Origin: Paramuribaculum sp.
GTDB lineage: Bacteria; Bacteroidota; Bacteroidia; Bacteroidales; Muribaculaceae
Assembly: GCA_029062075.1 (NCBI GenBank)
Contig: JAIDQW010000543.1
Coordinates: 1 to 9,044, forward strand
Direction: 5' to 3'
Length of the DNA: 9,044 nt
The translations under genes and the position numbers were made by a program. Under the pieces are notes generated by a model. It worked only from the letters and a program-made list of their open reading frames with translations, had not been told where the DNA came from and searched no databases. Positions within the stretch are counted from its first letter, which is position 1. Each line of letters starts with the position of its first letter. Positions 1 through 6,674 of the stretch are shown here, in pieces.

Positions 1-566
1 GAAATATGTTTGACGGAACTTCCGGATCGGAGCTTAAGGATAAGACTCTCGGCATTCATGCCTTCGGTCAGGTTGGTAGAAATGTTGCGCGCATTGCCAA
101 AGGATTCGGCATGGAGGTGAGTGCACTTGACCCCTTCTGTCCTGCTGAAGTGATTGCTCAGGCGGGTGTTAAGCCGGTGAGCGACCTTAAGGATCTGTAT
201 TCACAAAACAAAGTTGTTTCTATTCATATTCCTGCCACACCACAGACCAAAGGCTCCATAGGCTATGACCTGATTGCCTCCCTCCCCAAAGGAGGTATAT
301 TGGTAAACACCGCCCGCAAGGAGGTGATTGACGAAGATGGGCTCAGGAAAGCCCTTGCCGATAGGCCGGATATAAAATATGTGGCGGATGTAAAACCGGA
401 CAACGCTCCGGTGCTCGAACAGGAGTTTGCCGGAAGGGTTTTCTTCACACCCAAGAAAATGGGAGCCCAGACCGCTGAAGCGAACATCAACGCCGGCATA
501 GCCGCAGCCGAGCAAGTTGTGGCATTCCTAAGGGACGGCATCGACACCTACCGTGTCAATAAGTAA
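1..566 (+). CDS. serA: D-3-phosphoglycerate dehydrogenase, C-terminal part (5' end outside window)
   Basis: This enzyme oxidises 3-phosphoglycerate to 3-phosphohydroxypyruvate with NAD+, the first step of the phosphorylated serine pathway, in the cytoplasm. The reading frame is open to the window edge, so the Met codon at 6 is internal. About 187 residues are visible, against roughly 300 for the short Bacteroides enzymes. Numbered from that Met, the Rossmann nucleotide loop is at 15-24 (LGIHAFGQVG). The conserved active-site Arg is R104 in NTAR. The sequence ends about 35 residues after TPKKMGAQT, so there is no C-terminal ACT domain and serine feedback of the E. coli kind is not expected. 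The usual catalytic His of TPH is Lys (K150), as in the Bacteroides/Entamoeba type of the family. Another 2-hydroxyacid dehydrogenase is possible but less likely, given the match of the MFDGTSG and AQTAEANINAG segments to Bacteroides SerA as I remember it. A serC gene would be expected upstream. Confidence 0.9.
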   Translation, partial: NMFDGTSGSELKDKTLGIHAFGQVGRNVARIAKGFGMEVSALDPFCPAEVIAQAGVKPVSDLKDLYSQNKVVSIHIPATPQTKGSIGYDLIASLPKGGILVNTARKEVIDEDGLRKALADRPDIKYVADVKPDNAPVLEQEFAGRVFFTPKKMGAQTAEANINAGIAAAEQVVAFLRDGIDTYRVNK

Positions 567-587
567 TTGAATAATTAGTGACAAATT

Positions 588-623
588 AAAGCGTCCGGAT
601 GGTCAAAAACCTTCGGACGCTTT
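588..623. terminator. Bidirectional intrinsic terminator between convergent genes
   Basis: The arms are AAAGCGTCCG (588-597) and CGGACGCTTT (614-623), a perfect 10-bp match. The inner bases GGT (601-603) and ACC (609-611) can extend the hairpin. On the plus strand the stem runs into TTTTGTTATT. On the minus strand the AAA at 588-590 supplies the T run. It lies 21 bp after the dehydrogenase stop and 2 bp beyond the stop of the convergent DMT gene, so it probably ends both transcripts. Confidence 0.85.
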
Positions 624-625
624 TG

Positions 626-997
626 TTATTTCATGAAAACCAGATAGACGGCACCCACAAGAAGACAAAATGCCACTAAATGGTTCCACCTTAGCGAGAA
701 ATCGTTAAACATCATCAGGCTGAAAATCACAAAAACAACAAGAGTGATAACCTCCTGCATCACTTTCAGTTGAATGAGTGAGTACGGACCTCCGTTTCCC
801 TCGTAGCCCATACGGTTGGCTGGTACCTGACAGGTATATTCAAGCAGAGCTATCCCCCACGAAATCAAGATAATGAGGTAGAGAGGCCAGTTAGTGGAAA
901 TACCAGATGATGAAAGCTTGAGATGCCCGTACCAGGCAAAAGTCATGAAAATATTGGAAACTACAAGCAGAACTATTGTAAGAATTGCGGGTGACAT
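626..997 (-). CDS. DMT-family membrane protein (DUF486)
   Basis: This is a 123-residue inner-membrane protein with four predicted hydrophobic helices, at about residues 3-23, 36-55, 80-97 and 104-122. It matches the DUF486 family of the drug/metabolite transporter superfamily, as judged from the conserved blocks NIFMTFAWYGHLK (15-27), SWGIALLEYTCQVPANRMGY (46-65) and QLKVMQEVITLVVF (76-89). The length is normal for the family, whose substrate is unknown. Being half the size of ten-helix DMT carriers, it would need to dimerise to form a transport path, which is inference. The ATG at 997 is chosen because the hydrophobic first helix starts at once and a promoter lies 13 bp upstream. It is convergent with the serine-pathway gene and appears to be transcribed alone. 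Nothing in the neighbourhood links it to a specific substrate. Confidence 0.85.
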   Translation of the reverse strand: MSPAILTIVLLVVSNIFMTFAWYGHLKLSSSGISTNWPLYLIILISWGIALLEYTCQVPANRMGYEGNGGPYSLIQLKVMQEVITLVVFVIFSLMMFNDFSLRWNHLVAFCLLVGAVYLVFMK

Positions 998-1010
998 ATT
1001 ATTTTTTTTG

Positions 1011-1040
1011 CAAAGATAGCTAATCTCTCCCCATCCTCAA
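1011..1040 (-). promoter_or_regulatory. Bacteroidetes-type promoter of the DMT gene
   Basis: Read on the minus strand, a -7 element TATCTTTG (1018 to 1011) fits TAnnTTTG exactly. A TTG (1040 to 1038) lies 19 nt upstream as the -33 element. The -7 box ends 13 bp before the ATG, so the transcript leader would be very short. Confidence 0.65.
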
Positions 1041-1118
1041 TAACTTGCCTCCAACAAACATCCAGCAGGTGATATATCTGTGGATAAGGGAATATAGGAG
1101 GATTAGGGGGAGGGGGAT

Positions 1119-1154
1119 AAAAGGGAAGCGGCTGTGTGGGGACACAGCCGCTTC
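1119..1154 (-). terminator. Strong intrinsic terminator after the lipoprotein gene
   Basis: There is a perfect 13-bp inverted repeat with arms 1125-1137 and 1142-1154 and a 4-nt loop (CCCC on the minus strand). On the minus strand it is followed by CCC and then TTTTAT. The hairpin begins 28 bp after the lipoprotein stop and ends the receptor/lipoprotein unit before the DMT promoter. Confidence 0.85.
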
Positions 1155-1182
1155 TATGTGTGATGAATGGAAGGGTGTTATA

Positions 1183-3216
1183 TTACTTATCTTCTTCTTT
1201 GGAGTTCCAGCTACATTCAACAAATTCAAATTTGCCTTTGCCTATAACTTTATAGATAATGGTATAGGCTGTAGTGGTGCCATCGTATGCTGAGAAGTTG
1301 ATAGTGTAAAGCACTGAATCTATACCCGGAATAACGTCTGCATCGGGGTGGAGAACGGAGAGTGCAGCGGGCATGGTTTCTGTTTCAAATCTCTTCTTCA
1401 TGGTTGCTACAATCTGCTCGTCGGTCATTCCTTCATATCCGGCAGCGTATTGTGCACGTGCTGCAGATGCACGAAGGTCAACATTACCCTGATAAGCGGA
1501 GGTGCCTGAGTAGTACTCATTATTGCCGTAGGATGTAACGTATGTTGCACCTGTGGGCTGGTCAATTTTAGCTTTAACCCAGTCAACGCATGTCTGATAG
1601 TAGAGTGTGCTGATTTCAATGCCTTTACCGGCAGGGAGTGTGATAGTAACGTTAGGATCGTACATCCATTTGCCGTTGCTCTTTACAAACTGAGAGGTTT
1701 CGGTAACAACTCCGTTGTTGAGAATCCACTCGGTGCCGTTGTAATTGTACTGGTCGCAGCGGGTAACTGTTTTAGATCCGTTGTAGTAGTAATAAACTAC
1801 TAATTGGCTATCATCGGCAGCAGCGTAGGGGAATTTCTGCTTGAGGAATGCGGGGAGGAACTGTGCTGGTGAATCTCCTGAGAGATTGTCGTAGCGCTGA
1901 TTCATAGCCTGATAGTCAGCGTGGTTGAGCACAACAGCACCTGTTGCAACTACCCATTTAGAACCGTTGAAAGTGTAGAGCGCATTCTGGCTCTCAGAAG
2001 CTACAGAAACAGCGCGGCTGATTGCAGAGGTTGTGGAAGCAGGGGTATCAGAGCCGACTTTAGTGATGATGGTGTTGAGATATTTGCCTTTGCTGGCGAT
2101 AGCCACCACGTAGCCTTCAAAAGTAACATTTTCCTTATCTTTGAATAGTGCTTTTGTATCAGCAGATACTCCATAGGGGCTCACCTGAACATTTGTACCG
2201 TCAAGCTTGATGTTGATATAGTTGCCTGATACAGCAACTTCACCGGTGAATTTAGCGTATATAGGCCAGATAGGTGTGGTGGTCTTTGCAAGATCATCAA
2301 TCTCAGCAGCAGTGAGAGCTTTTGGAGCGGGGTATGTAACCGCGCGGGTTCCGCTTACCTCCGGTTCACAGCCTTTTGCAGTCTGGTAACCATTGTTAAA
2401 AATATCAACGGTAGAGTTGATTATAACCTGATCGCCGATTTTGAGGTCGCTGTTGTTTGTAGGAGAATAGATGAACATAGTTCCGGCAGCATCAGCGACA
2501 ACAGGTCCCTGAGTAGAGGTAGCCACAACATAGCCGTTGATAGTGATGTCATCACCTTTAGCGGGTGAGCCGGTGAGAGAGTTTGAGAGTGTGAATTCGG
2601 GCTCTTCGGGCTCGGGAGCGGCGGTGAACACGGGGTCGGTCTGCGAAGTCTGATAGTTGACAATCACATAGTCACCGGCTTCTGCATCAGGATATGCCTT
2701 AGTAAGGATAGCAGGTAGCTCTTTTTCTGCGGTGTGGGAAGGAGCGAAAGCTGCAACATAGTCGTTTTCGCTGCCCCAAACCTCCTGATACTCATTGTCG
2801 CTGACAATGTATTTCGCAGCGGCTTCAATCTCGGTAACTTCTGCGGGGGCACCAACTTGTGTGTTGTAGGTAAGCTTGATGTATGAGCCGTTGCTAAGGG
2901 TGAAATAGGGGAAAGATGTTGAAGCGAGGAAAGCAGGCACATAATCTTTAGCCGGGATTAGCTCGCTGAAGCATTGTTTTGTGCCAACGGCACTGAGTGC
3001 GGCAGTATTCTCTCCCGCGAGTTTTTTATTAGTGGAGTTTGAAGCGATAGCAGCGTAGTCAGCTTCGGTGAGAGTGTATTCAACAGTCTGCACGTCTGTG
3101 ATTTCGGGGACTTCGAATCCCTTGAGCTCGTTATCGTTCCATGAATTCTCATCGCAGGCAGTGAGAGCCGCGATGCATCCACATGCTGCAAGAGCGTTGT
3201 AAATATAGTGTTTCAT
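1183..3216 (-). CDS. Surface lipoprotein with tandem OB-fold-like domains and repeated PAxL modules; partner of the upstream TonB-dependent receptor
   Basis: I do not recognise a characterised homologue. The 677-residue product has a lipoprotein signal peptide with lipobox LTAC and Cys21 as the predicted lipidated residue. Acidic residues follow (CDENSWND), which in Bacteroidetes favours surface export. Residues about 206-284 and 299-390 look like two OB-fold domains, with the pattern GYVVA, then VVADAAGTMFIY, then LKIGDQVIIN, and a second GYVVAIASKGKYL. They resemble the YhcR/DUF5689-like OB-folds seen in other Bacteroidetes lipoproteins, an assignment made by eye. A module with a PAxL/PxA core occurs near residues 94-105, 168-178, 455-465 and 616-626, two copies on each side of the OB pair. 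NG-x-W hairpin motifs occur at 417-421, 493-497 and 514-517. The gene starts 21 bp after the receptor stop, so the two are probably co-transcribed. The likely role is ligand capture or lid formation for the receptor, which is inference. It does not resemble SusD. Confidence 0.75.
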   Translation of the reverse strand: MKHYIYNALAACGCIAALTACDENSWNDNELKGFEVPEITDVQTVEYTLTEADYAAIASNSTNKKLAGENTAALSAVGTKQCFSELIPAKDYVPAFLASTSFPYFTLSNGSYIKLTYNTQVGAPAEVTEIEAAAKYIVSDNEYQEVWGSENDYVAAFAPSHTAEKELPAILTKAYPDAEAGDYVIVNYQTSQTDPVFTAAPEPEEPEFTLSNSLTGSPAKGDDITINGYVVATSTQGPVVADAAGTMFIYSPTNNSDLKIGDQVIINSTVDIFNNGYQTAKGCEPEVSGTRAVTYPAPKALTAAEIDDLAKTTTPIWPIYAKFTGEVAVSGNYINIKLDGTNVQVSPYGVSADTKALFKDKENVTFEGYVVAIASKGKYLNTIITKVGSDTPASTTSAISRAVSVASESQNALYTFNGSKWVVATGAVVLNHADYQAMNQRYDNLSGDSPAQFLPAFLKQKFPYAAADDSQLVVYYYYNGSKTVTRCDQYNYNGTEWILNNGVVTETSQFVKSNGKWMYDPNVTITLPAGKGIEISTLYYQTCVDWVKAKIDQPTGATYVTSYGNNEYYSGTSAYQGNVDLRASAARAQYAAGYEGMTDEQIVATMKKRFETETMPAALSVLHPDADVIPGIDSVLYTINFSAYDGTTTAYTIIYKVIGKGKFEFVECSWNSKEEDK

Positions 3217-3237
3217 TGCTGTGATATGCGGATATAA

Positions 3238-5955
3238 TTAGAAATTAACTCTCATTCTGATAGAGAAAGTTCTGCCGAATGAGTAGAAAGTCTGGTAAGC
3301 GTTTTCCCAAGTTCCAACTGTTGAAACAGGTGTGTATGCCTGAGTGATATAGTTGTAGTTGGCGAGGTTATTTACGTTTCCATAGATGGTAGCGTTAACT
3401 CCACCGATGTTGAAGTTGTAGCTTGCGAACACGTCAAGTGTATTGCCCCAGGGACTTCTCCAGGGGTCTCCGGCATCAATTTCCTTGCCATCCTTGAGTG
3501 AGCTGACAGTGATGTTGAGGTCAGAATAGTTGCGTGCAGCCATAGTCCAGTCAGCACCGATGCGGAAACCTTTGAATGGCTTGAATGTAGCTCCGAGTGC
3601 GGCAGTTGTCTGAGCGGAACCGCCCACTTTTACACCTTTCTGATTGAGTGTAGCACTAAGGTGGTCTTCTGCAAGGATGCCAGAAGCAACCTCACCGGAA
3701 AGAGTTTTGAGTGGCTGACCGTCCTGATTGTAGAAATAACCGGTAGCGTTGCTATCCCACTGCCAGTCACCGAGTGAGAACATACCGTCAAGTTCAAACC
3801 AACGCACGGGAATGTACTTGAAGTTGACCTCAATGCCCATGTGGCGAGCATCCACGCCTTCCATGTTGAAGTAGTAGCGGTCGCCGGCGAACTGACCTGT
3901 TTCAATGTCTCCGCTCTTAGCCATAGTTCTGTCCATCCATTTTGTGAAGTAGGCGTTGAGAGTAACAGCCAGTTTCTGAGAAGTGAAACCGTAGCCGAAT
4001 TCAGCAGAATAAACTTTCTCGTTTACTGCATTGGGGTTTGTAACGTTAGAGTAGTTTGAGTTGAGGAACACACCGCCGCTAAAGAATGGCGCGCGTGAGA
4101 TATAACCGGTGTTGAAGAATATGTTGTTGTGTCGGTCGATGTTGTAGTTGGCACCACCCTTGATTGTACCACCGATAAAGTTCATTGTTTTTGAGCGTTC
4201 ATGAGCTTTGTCGTAGTAGAAGAAGTCGCGGCGCCAGTAGGTGTTGTTGTTGAGCGCACCTGACAGGACAAAGTTGAGTTTGCCGTCAAGCATGGTGTAT
4301 TCGCCCTGTGCATAAGCACCTTCCTGAGCGGTGTAGCCGTCATAATTTCTGGCTATAACATCTCCCACTCCGAGTTTGGCGTAAATCCAGTCGGCATTGC
4401 CTGCGAGGTTGCTGTTGGATGCCTTGACGTTCTTACGGTTAGAGTCATCGATATAGTATTCTCCATCGTAGAGGTCACAGATTTTGTTGATGTGATGACC
4501 GATGTAGTAGCGGAGGTCGATACCACCGATAATGTTAAGGCGGCTACCGTTAGAGAAGTCGAGGCGTTTTTTGTAAGATGACACGAGACCATACCATTCG
4601 TGGTTGTTGTTCTGGCGTGCCATCACCATGTTTGAACCGGTAGTCGAAGCGGCATTCATCTCCTGGATTGCAGCGTAGTCAAAAGTGCCGTCAGCTGCGC
4701 GGAATTTCATGTTTAGAACACCGTTAGAAGCTCCGTACCAGTCGCTGCTGTATCCGTTTCTGCCGTAACCTTTGAGCCCATAGCCCTGAGCGATAGACAT
4801 ATAAACAGAAGTGGAGAGGCTCTGTGTGTGGTCGATCTGCCAAGTGTGGGCAAGAGAGATCTGAGGTTTGTGATAAACATTGTAGTTAGAGCTGCGCATT
4901 TTACCGTTTTTGTCGTAACCGAAGGTGGGGTTGTAACGGTACATGCTTTCTCCATTCATGTAGTTTTTGACTTTCTGCCATCCTTCAATGGTCAGACCGT
5001 CATAGCTTGAGCGCTGGAAGTGGGTCTGAGGAGCTCCGAAAGCAGTAAGGCTCAACTGGTGTGAGTCGTTGATACGCTTGGAGACATTGAGGAAGTAATT
5101 GTAAGCGTTGAAGTTGGTGCCCTGAATGTAGCCGTCGCCGAATTTTCTTGATCCAAGGAAGGTAATAGCCCATCCGTTGTCCATCAGTCCGGTAGATACT
5201 TTAACGCCATAGTTGTTCATGTTGTCGTTGCCCATACCGTACCAAACGCTGCCTCCACGCTTAACGTCGATTGTGCGTGTGGTGATGTTGATGGTACCAC
5301 CAATAGAGGGGGTAGAGACGATAGTTGCACCGAGACCGCGCTGAGTCTGAATGTTTGATGCGACATCAGATAGTCCAGCCCAGTTGCTCTGGTAAACTCC
5401 TCCCCATTCCATATCGTTGATGGGAATACCGTTAACCATCATGGCAACGTTAGCGCTTTTGAATCCGCGCATACGGGTTTCAGCATCTCCGAATCCTCCA
5501 CCCTGACGGATGGTATAGACACCGGGGGTAGTCTTCAGGACTTCCATGAGTTCCTGGTTGCCGATTTTGTAGTCGATAGCATCTGATGAGACGGTTGACA
5601 TGGCAACGGGAGTCTCACGTGTCTTACCGATAGACTGTGTTACAACAACATCGGCGAGTGTTGTTCCTTCGACTTCCATCTGAATGGTTCCCATGTTAGC
5701 GGCAGGAGCCTTTTCGATGGTCTTGTAGCCGATAAATGTGATTTTGATTGTTTTGGCGGTGGAAGGCACACTGAGTGTGAATTTGCCGTCAAGATCGGTA
5801 GCTGTGGCGATAGAGGTGCCGGGAACGGAGACAGTAGCTCCGGGCATCGGCTCGTTAAGCTCATCAACCACAACTCCTGTGCATTTGATGTCGGCAGCAA
5901 CAGCCGCCATGCAGGCGAGCCAGATCATGCCGGCAAAGAGAATGAGTCTCTTCAT
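3238..5955 (-). CDS. TonB-dependent outer-membrane receptor with carboxypeptidase-regulatory-like N-terminal domain
   Basis: This is a 905-residue outer-membrane transporter that would import an unknown ligand using TonB-ExbBD energy. A signal peptide covers residues 1-21 with cleavage near AVAA. A carboxypeptidase-regulatory-like beta-sandwich follows at about 24-96 (GVVVDELNEPMPGATV, then TDLDGKFTLSVP, then ITFIGYKT). The segment LADVVVTQS (100-108) is where a TonB-box-like strand is expected. The plug is at about 112-228 and includes TPGVYTIRQGG, ETRMRGFKSANVAMMVNG and STPSIGGTINI. The barrel runs to the C-terminus, which ends in Phe (MRVNF) as outer-membrane barrels do. The protein is shorter than typical SusC proteins, usually near 1000 residues, and no susD follows. 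The ATG at 5955 is chosen because the signal peptide begins there. A promoter lies about 60 bp upstream and no sigma/anti-sigma pair is adjacent. The substrate cannot be read from the sequence. Confidence 0.9.
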   Translation of the reverse strand: MKRLILFAGMIWLACMAAVAADIKCTGVVVDELNEPMPGATVSVPGTSIATATDLDGKFTLSVPSTAKTIKITFIGYKTIEKAPAANMGTIQMEVEGTTLADVVVTQSIGKTRETPVAMSTVSSDAIDYKIGNQELMEVLKTTPGVYTIRQGGGFGDAETRMRGFKSANVAMMVNGIPINDMEWGGVYQSNWAGLSDVASNIQTQRGLGATIVSTPSIGGTINITTRTIDVKRGGSVWYGMGNDNMNNYGVKVSTGLMDNGWAITFLGSRKFGDGYIQGTNFNAYNYFLNVSKRINDSHQLSLTAFGAPQTHFQRSSYDGLTIEGWQKVKNYMNGESMYRYNPTFGYDKNGKMRSSNYNVYHKPQISLAHTWQIDHTQSLSTSVYMSIAQGYGLKGYGRNGYSSDWYGASNGVLNMKFRAADGTFDYAAIQEMNAASTTGSNMVMARQNNNHEWYGLVSSYKKRLDFSNGSRLNIIGGIDLRYYIGHHINKICDLYDGEYYIDDSNRKNVKASNSNLAGNADWIYAKLGVGDVIARNYDGYTAQEGAYAQGEYTMLDGKLNFVLSGALNNNTYWRRDFFYYDKAHERSKTMNFIGGTIKGGANYNIDRHNNIFFNTGYISRAPFFSGGVFLNSNYSNVTNPNAVNEKVYSAEFGYGFTSQKLAVTLNAYFTKWMDRTMAKSGDIETGQFAGDRYYFNMEGVDARHMGIEVNFKYIPVRWFELDGMFSLGDWQWDSNATGYFYNQDGQPLKTLSGEVASGILAEDHLSATLNQKGVKVGGSAQTTAALGATFKPFKGFRIGADWTMAARNYSDLNITVSSLKDGKEIDAGDPWRSPWGNTLDVFASYNFNIGGVNATIYGNVNNLANYNYITQAYTPVSTVGTWENAYQTFYSFGRTFSIRMRVNF

Positions 5956-6016
5956 AATTTAGCAGGATAAAATGAATATGATTGGTTAAAAATAATGTAT
6001 CCAAAATTTCAAGTTG

Positions 6017-6048
6017 CAAAGGTAGTTTAATTCTGTCAAAAAAAGAAA
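6017..6048 (-). promoter_or_regulatory. Putative promoter of the receptor/lipoprotein operon
   Basis: On the minus strand a -7 box TACCTTTG (6024 to 6017) fits TAnnTTTG exactly. The -33 position falls in a T-rich run, with TTTC at 6048-6045 and a 20-nt spacer, so that element is weak. The box ends about 61 bp before the receptor ATG, leaving a leader of roughly 55 nt in which I see no strong fold. Confidence 0.55.
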
Positions 6049-6070
6049 AAAAGTGAGCTTAATAGAATGT

Positions 6071-6109
6071 CAAAAGGCTGAGTCATGTTGTTAATGATTC
6101 AGCCTTTTG
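6071..6109 (-). terminator. Intrinsic terminator after the M24 peptidase/gamma-CA unit
   Basis: The 16-bp arms at 6071-6086 and 6094-6109 pair throughout, apart from one position that is a G-T wobble on the plus strand, around a 7-nt loop. On the minus strand the stem ends in AGCCTTTTG, giving a short T run. It starts 27 bp past the stop of the gamma-CA gene and separates it from the receptor promoter. Confidence 0.75.
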
Positions 6110-6136
6110 TGCAATTGTGAAATGTGTGGGAGGAAT

Positions 6137-6658
6137 TTATTCCGGGTCAGTGTACCAGCGGGAATACATCAGATAGTTTCCGGCGATTTTACGGTTGAGT
6201 TCCTTGCTCTGTTCGGGGTCAACCATTTTGATGAACTTTGCAGGTGCTCCTCCCCAAAGTTCATTAGGGCCTATCTTTGTGCGTGAAAGAACCACGGAGC
6301 CGGCGGCAACAAGTGCCCCTTCTCCCACTTCCGCGTCATCCATCACCACCGCTCCCATGCCAATGAGGGCAAAATCGTGGATTTTGCATCCGTGGAGGGT
6401 GACGTTGTGACCAACAGAAACATCGTTTCCGATTTCGATGGTTGATTTCTGATAGAGTGTGTGGAGAACGCTACCGTCCTGAATGTTGACTCTGTCGCCT
6501 ATTCTGATAGAGTTGACATCGCCTCTTAGCACGGTGTTGAACCAGATGCTACAGTCTTTGCCAACGACAGTGTCGCCGATCACAGTAGCGTTTTGGGCGA
6601 GAAAAGTGCCTTCTCCGATTTCAGGAGAAAAACCTCTTACAGTTATGATAAGTGCCAT
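6137..6658 (-). CDS. Gamma-carbonic anhydrase family hexapeptide-repeat protein
   Basis: This 173-residue cytoplasmic protein has hexapeptide repeats, for example VIGDTVVGKDCSIW, IRIGDRVNIQDGSV, IEIGNDVSVGHNV and AEVGEGALVAAGSVV, that build a left-handed beta-helix. A C-terminal helix follows. Such proteins form trimers with metal sites at the subunit interfaces. H66 (VLHT), H84 (GHNV) and H89 (LHG) fit the three zinc/iron ligands. R45, D47, Q60 and D61 match the conserved Arg, Asp, Gln and Asp of the Methanosarcina Cam active site. The length matches the YrdA/PaaY/CamH branch. Residues at the Cam proton-shuttle glutamate positions appear to be V48 and Y69, so hydration of CO2 may be slow or the true substrate different. 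The gene starts 16 bp after the peptidase stop and is probably co-transcribed with it. The start at 6658 is fixed by the family N-terminus (MALIITVRGFSP). Confidence 0.88.
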   Translation of the reverse strand: MALIITVRGFSPEIGEGTFLAQNATVIGDTVVGKDCSIWFNTVLRGDVNSIRIGDRVNIQDGSVLHTLYQKSTIEIGNDVSVGHNVTLHGCKIHDFALIGMGAVVMDDAEVGEGALVAAGSVVLSRTKIGPNELWGGAPAKFIKMVDPEQSKELNRKIAGNYLMYSRWYTDPE

Positions 6659-6674
6659 ATATAATTAAGGTGTA

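Noticed and set aside
1..566. Met codon at 6 as the true dehydrogenase start
   Set aside because: The frame is open upstream to the window edge, and the substrate-binding N-terminal domain would be missing. The preceding residues also continue the family sequence.
1045..1293. 82-codon plus-strand open frame
   Set aside because: It crosses the 13-bp terminator hairpin and the end of the lipoprotein gene on the opposite strand, and has no protein-like pattern.
3238..5955. Receptor as a SusC with the following gene as SusD
   Set aside because: The receptor is shorter than typical SusC, and the partner is made of beta-rich OB-like and repeat modules with no SusD-like region visible.
5941..5955. 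Cys15 of the receptor signal peptide as a lipobox
   Set aside because: The preceding residues W-L-A do not fit a lipobox, and a signal peptidase I site (AVAA) follows. Receptors of this class are not lipidated.
6017..6040. TTTG at 6040-6037 as the -33 element of the receptor promoter
   Set aside because: The spacing to TACCTTTG is only 12 nt, far shorter than the 19-21 nt expected.
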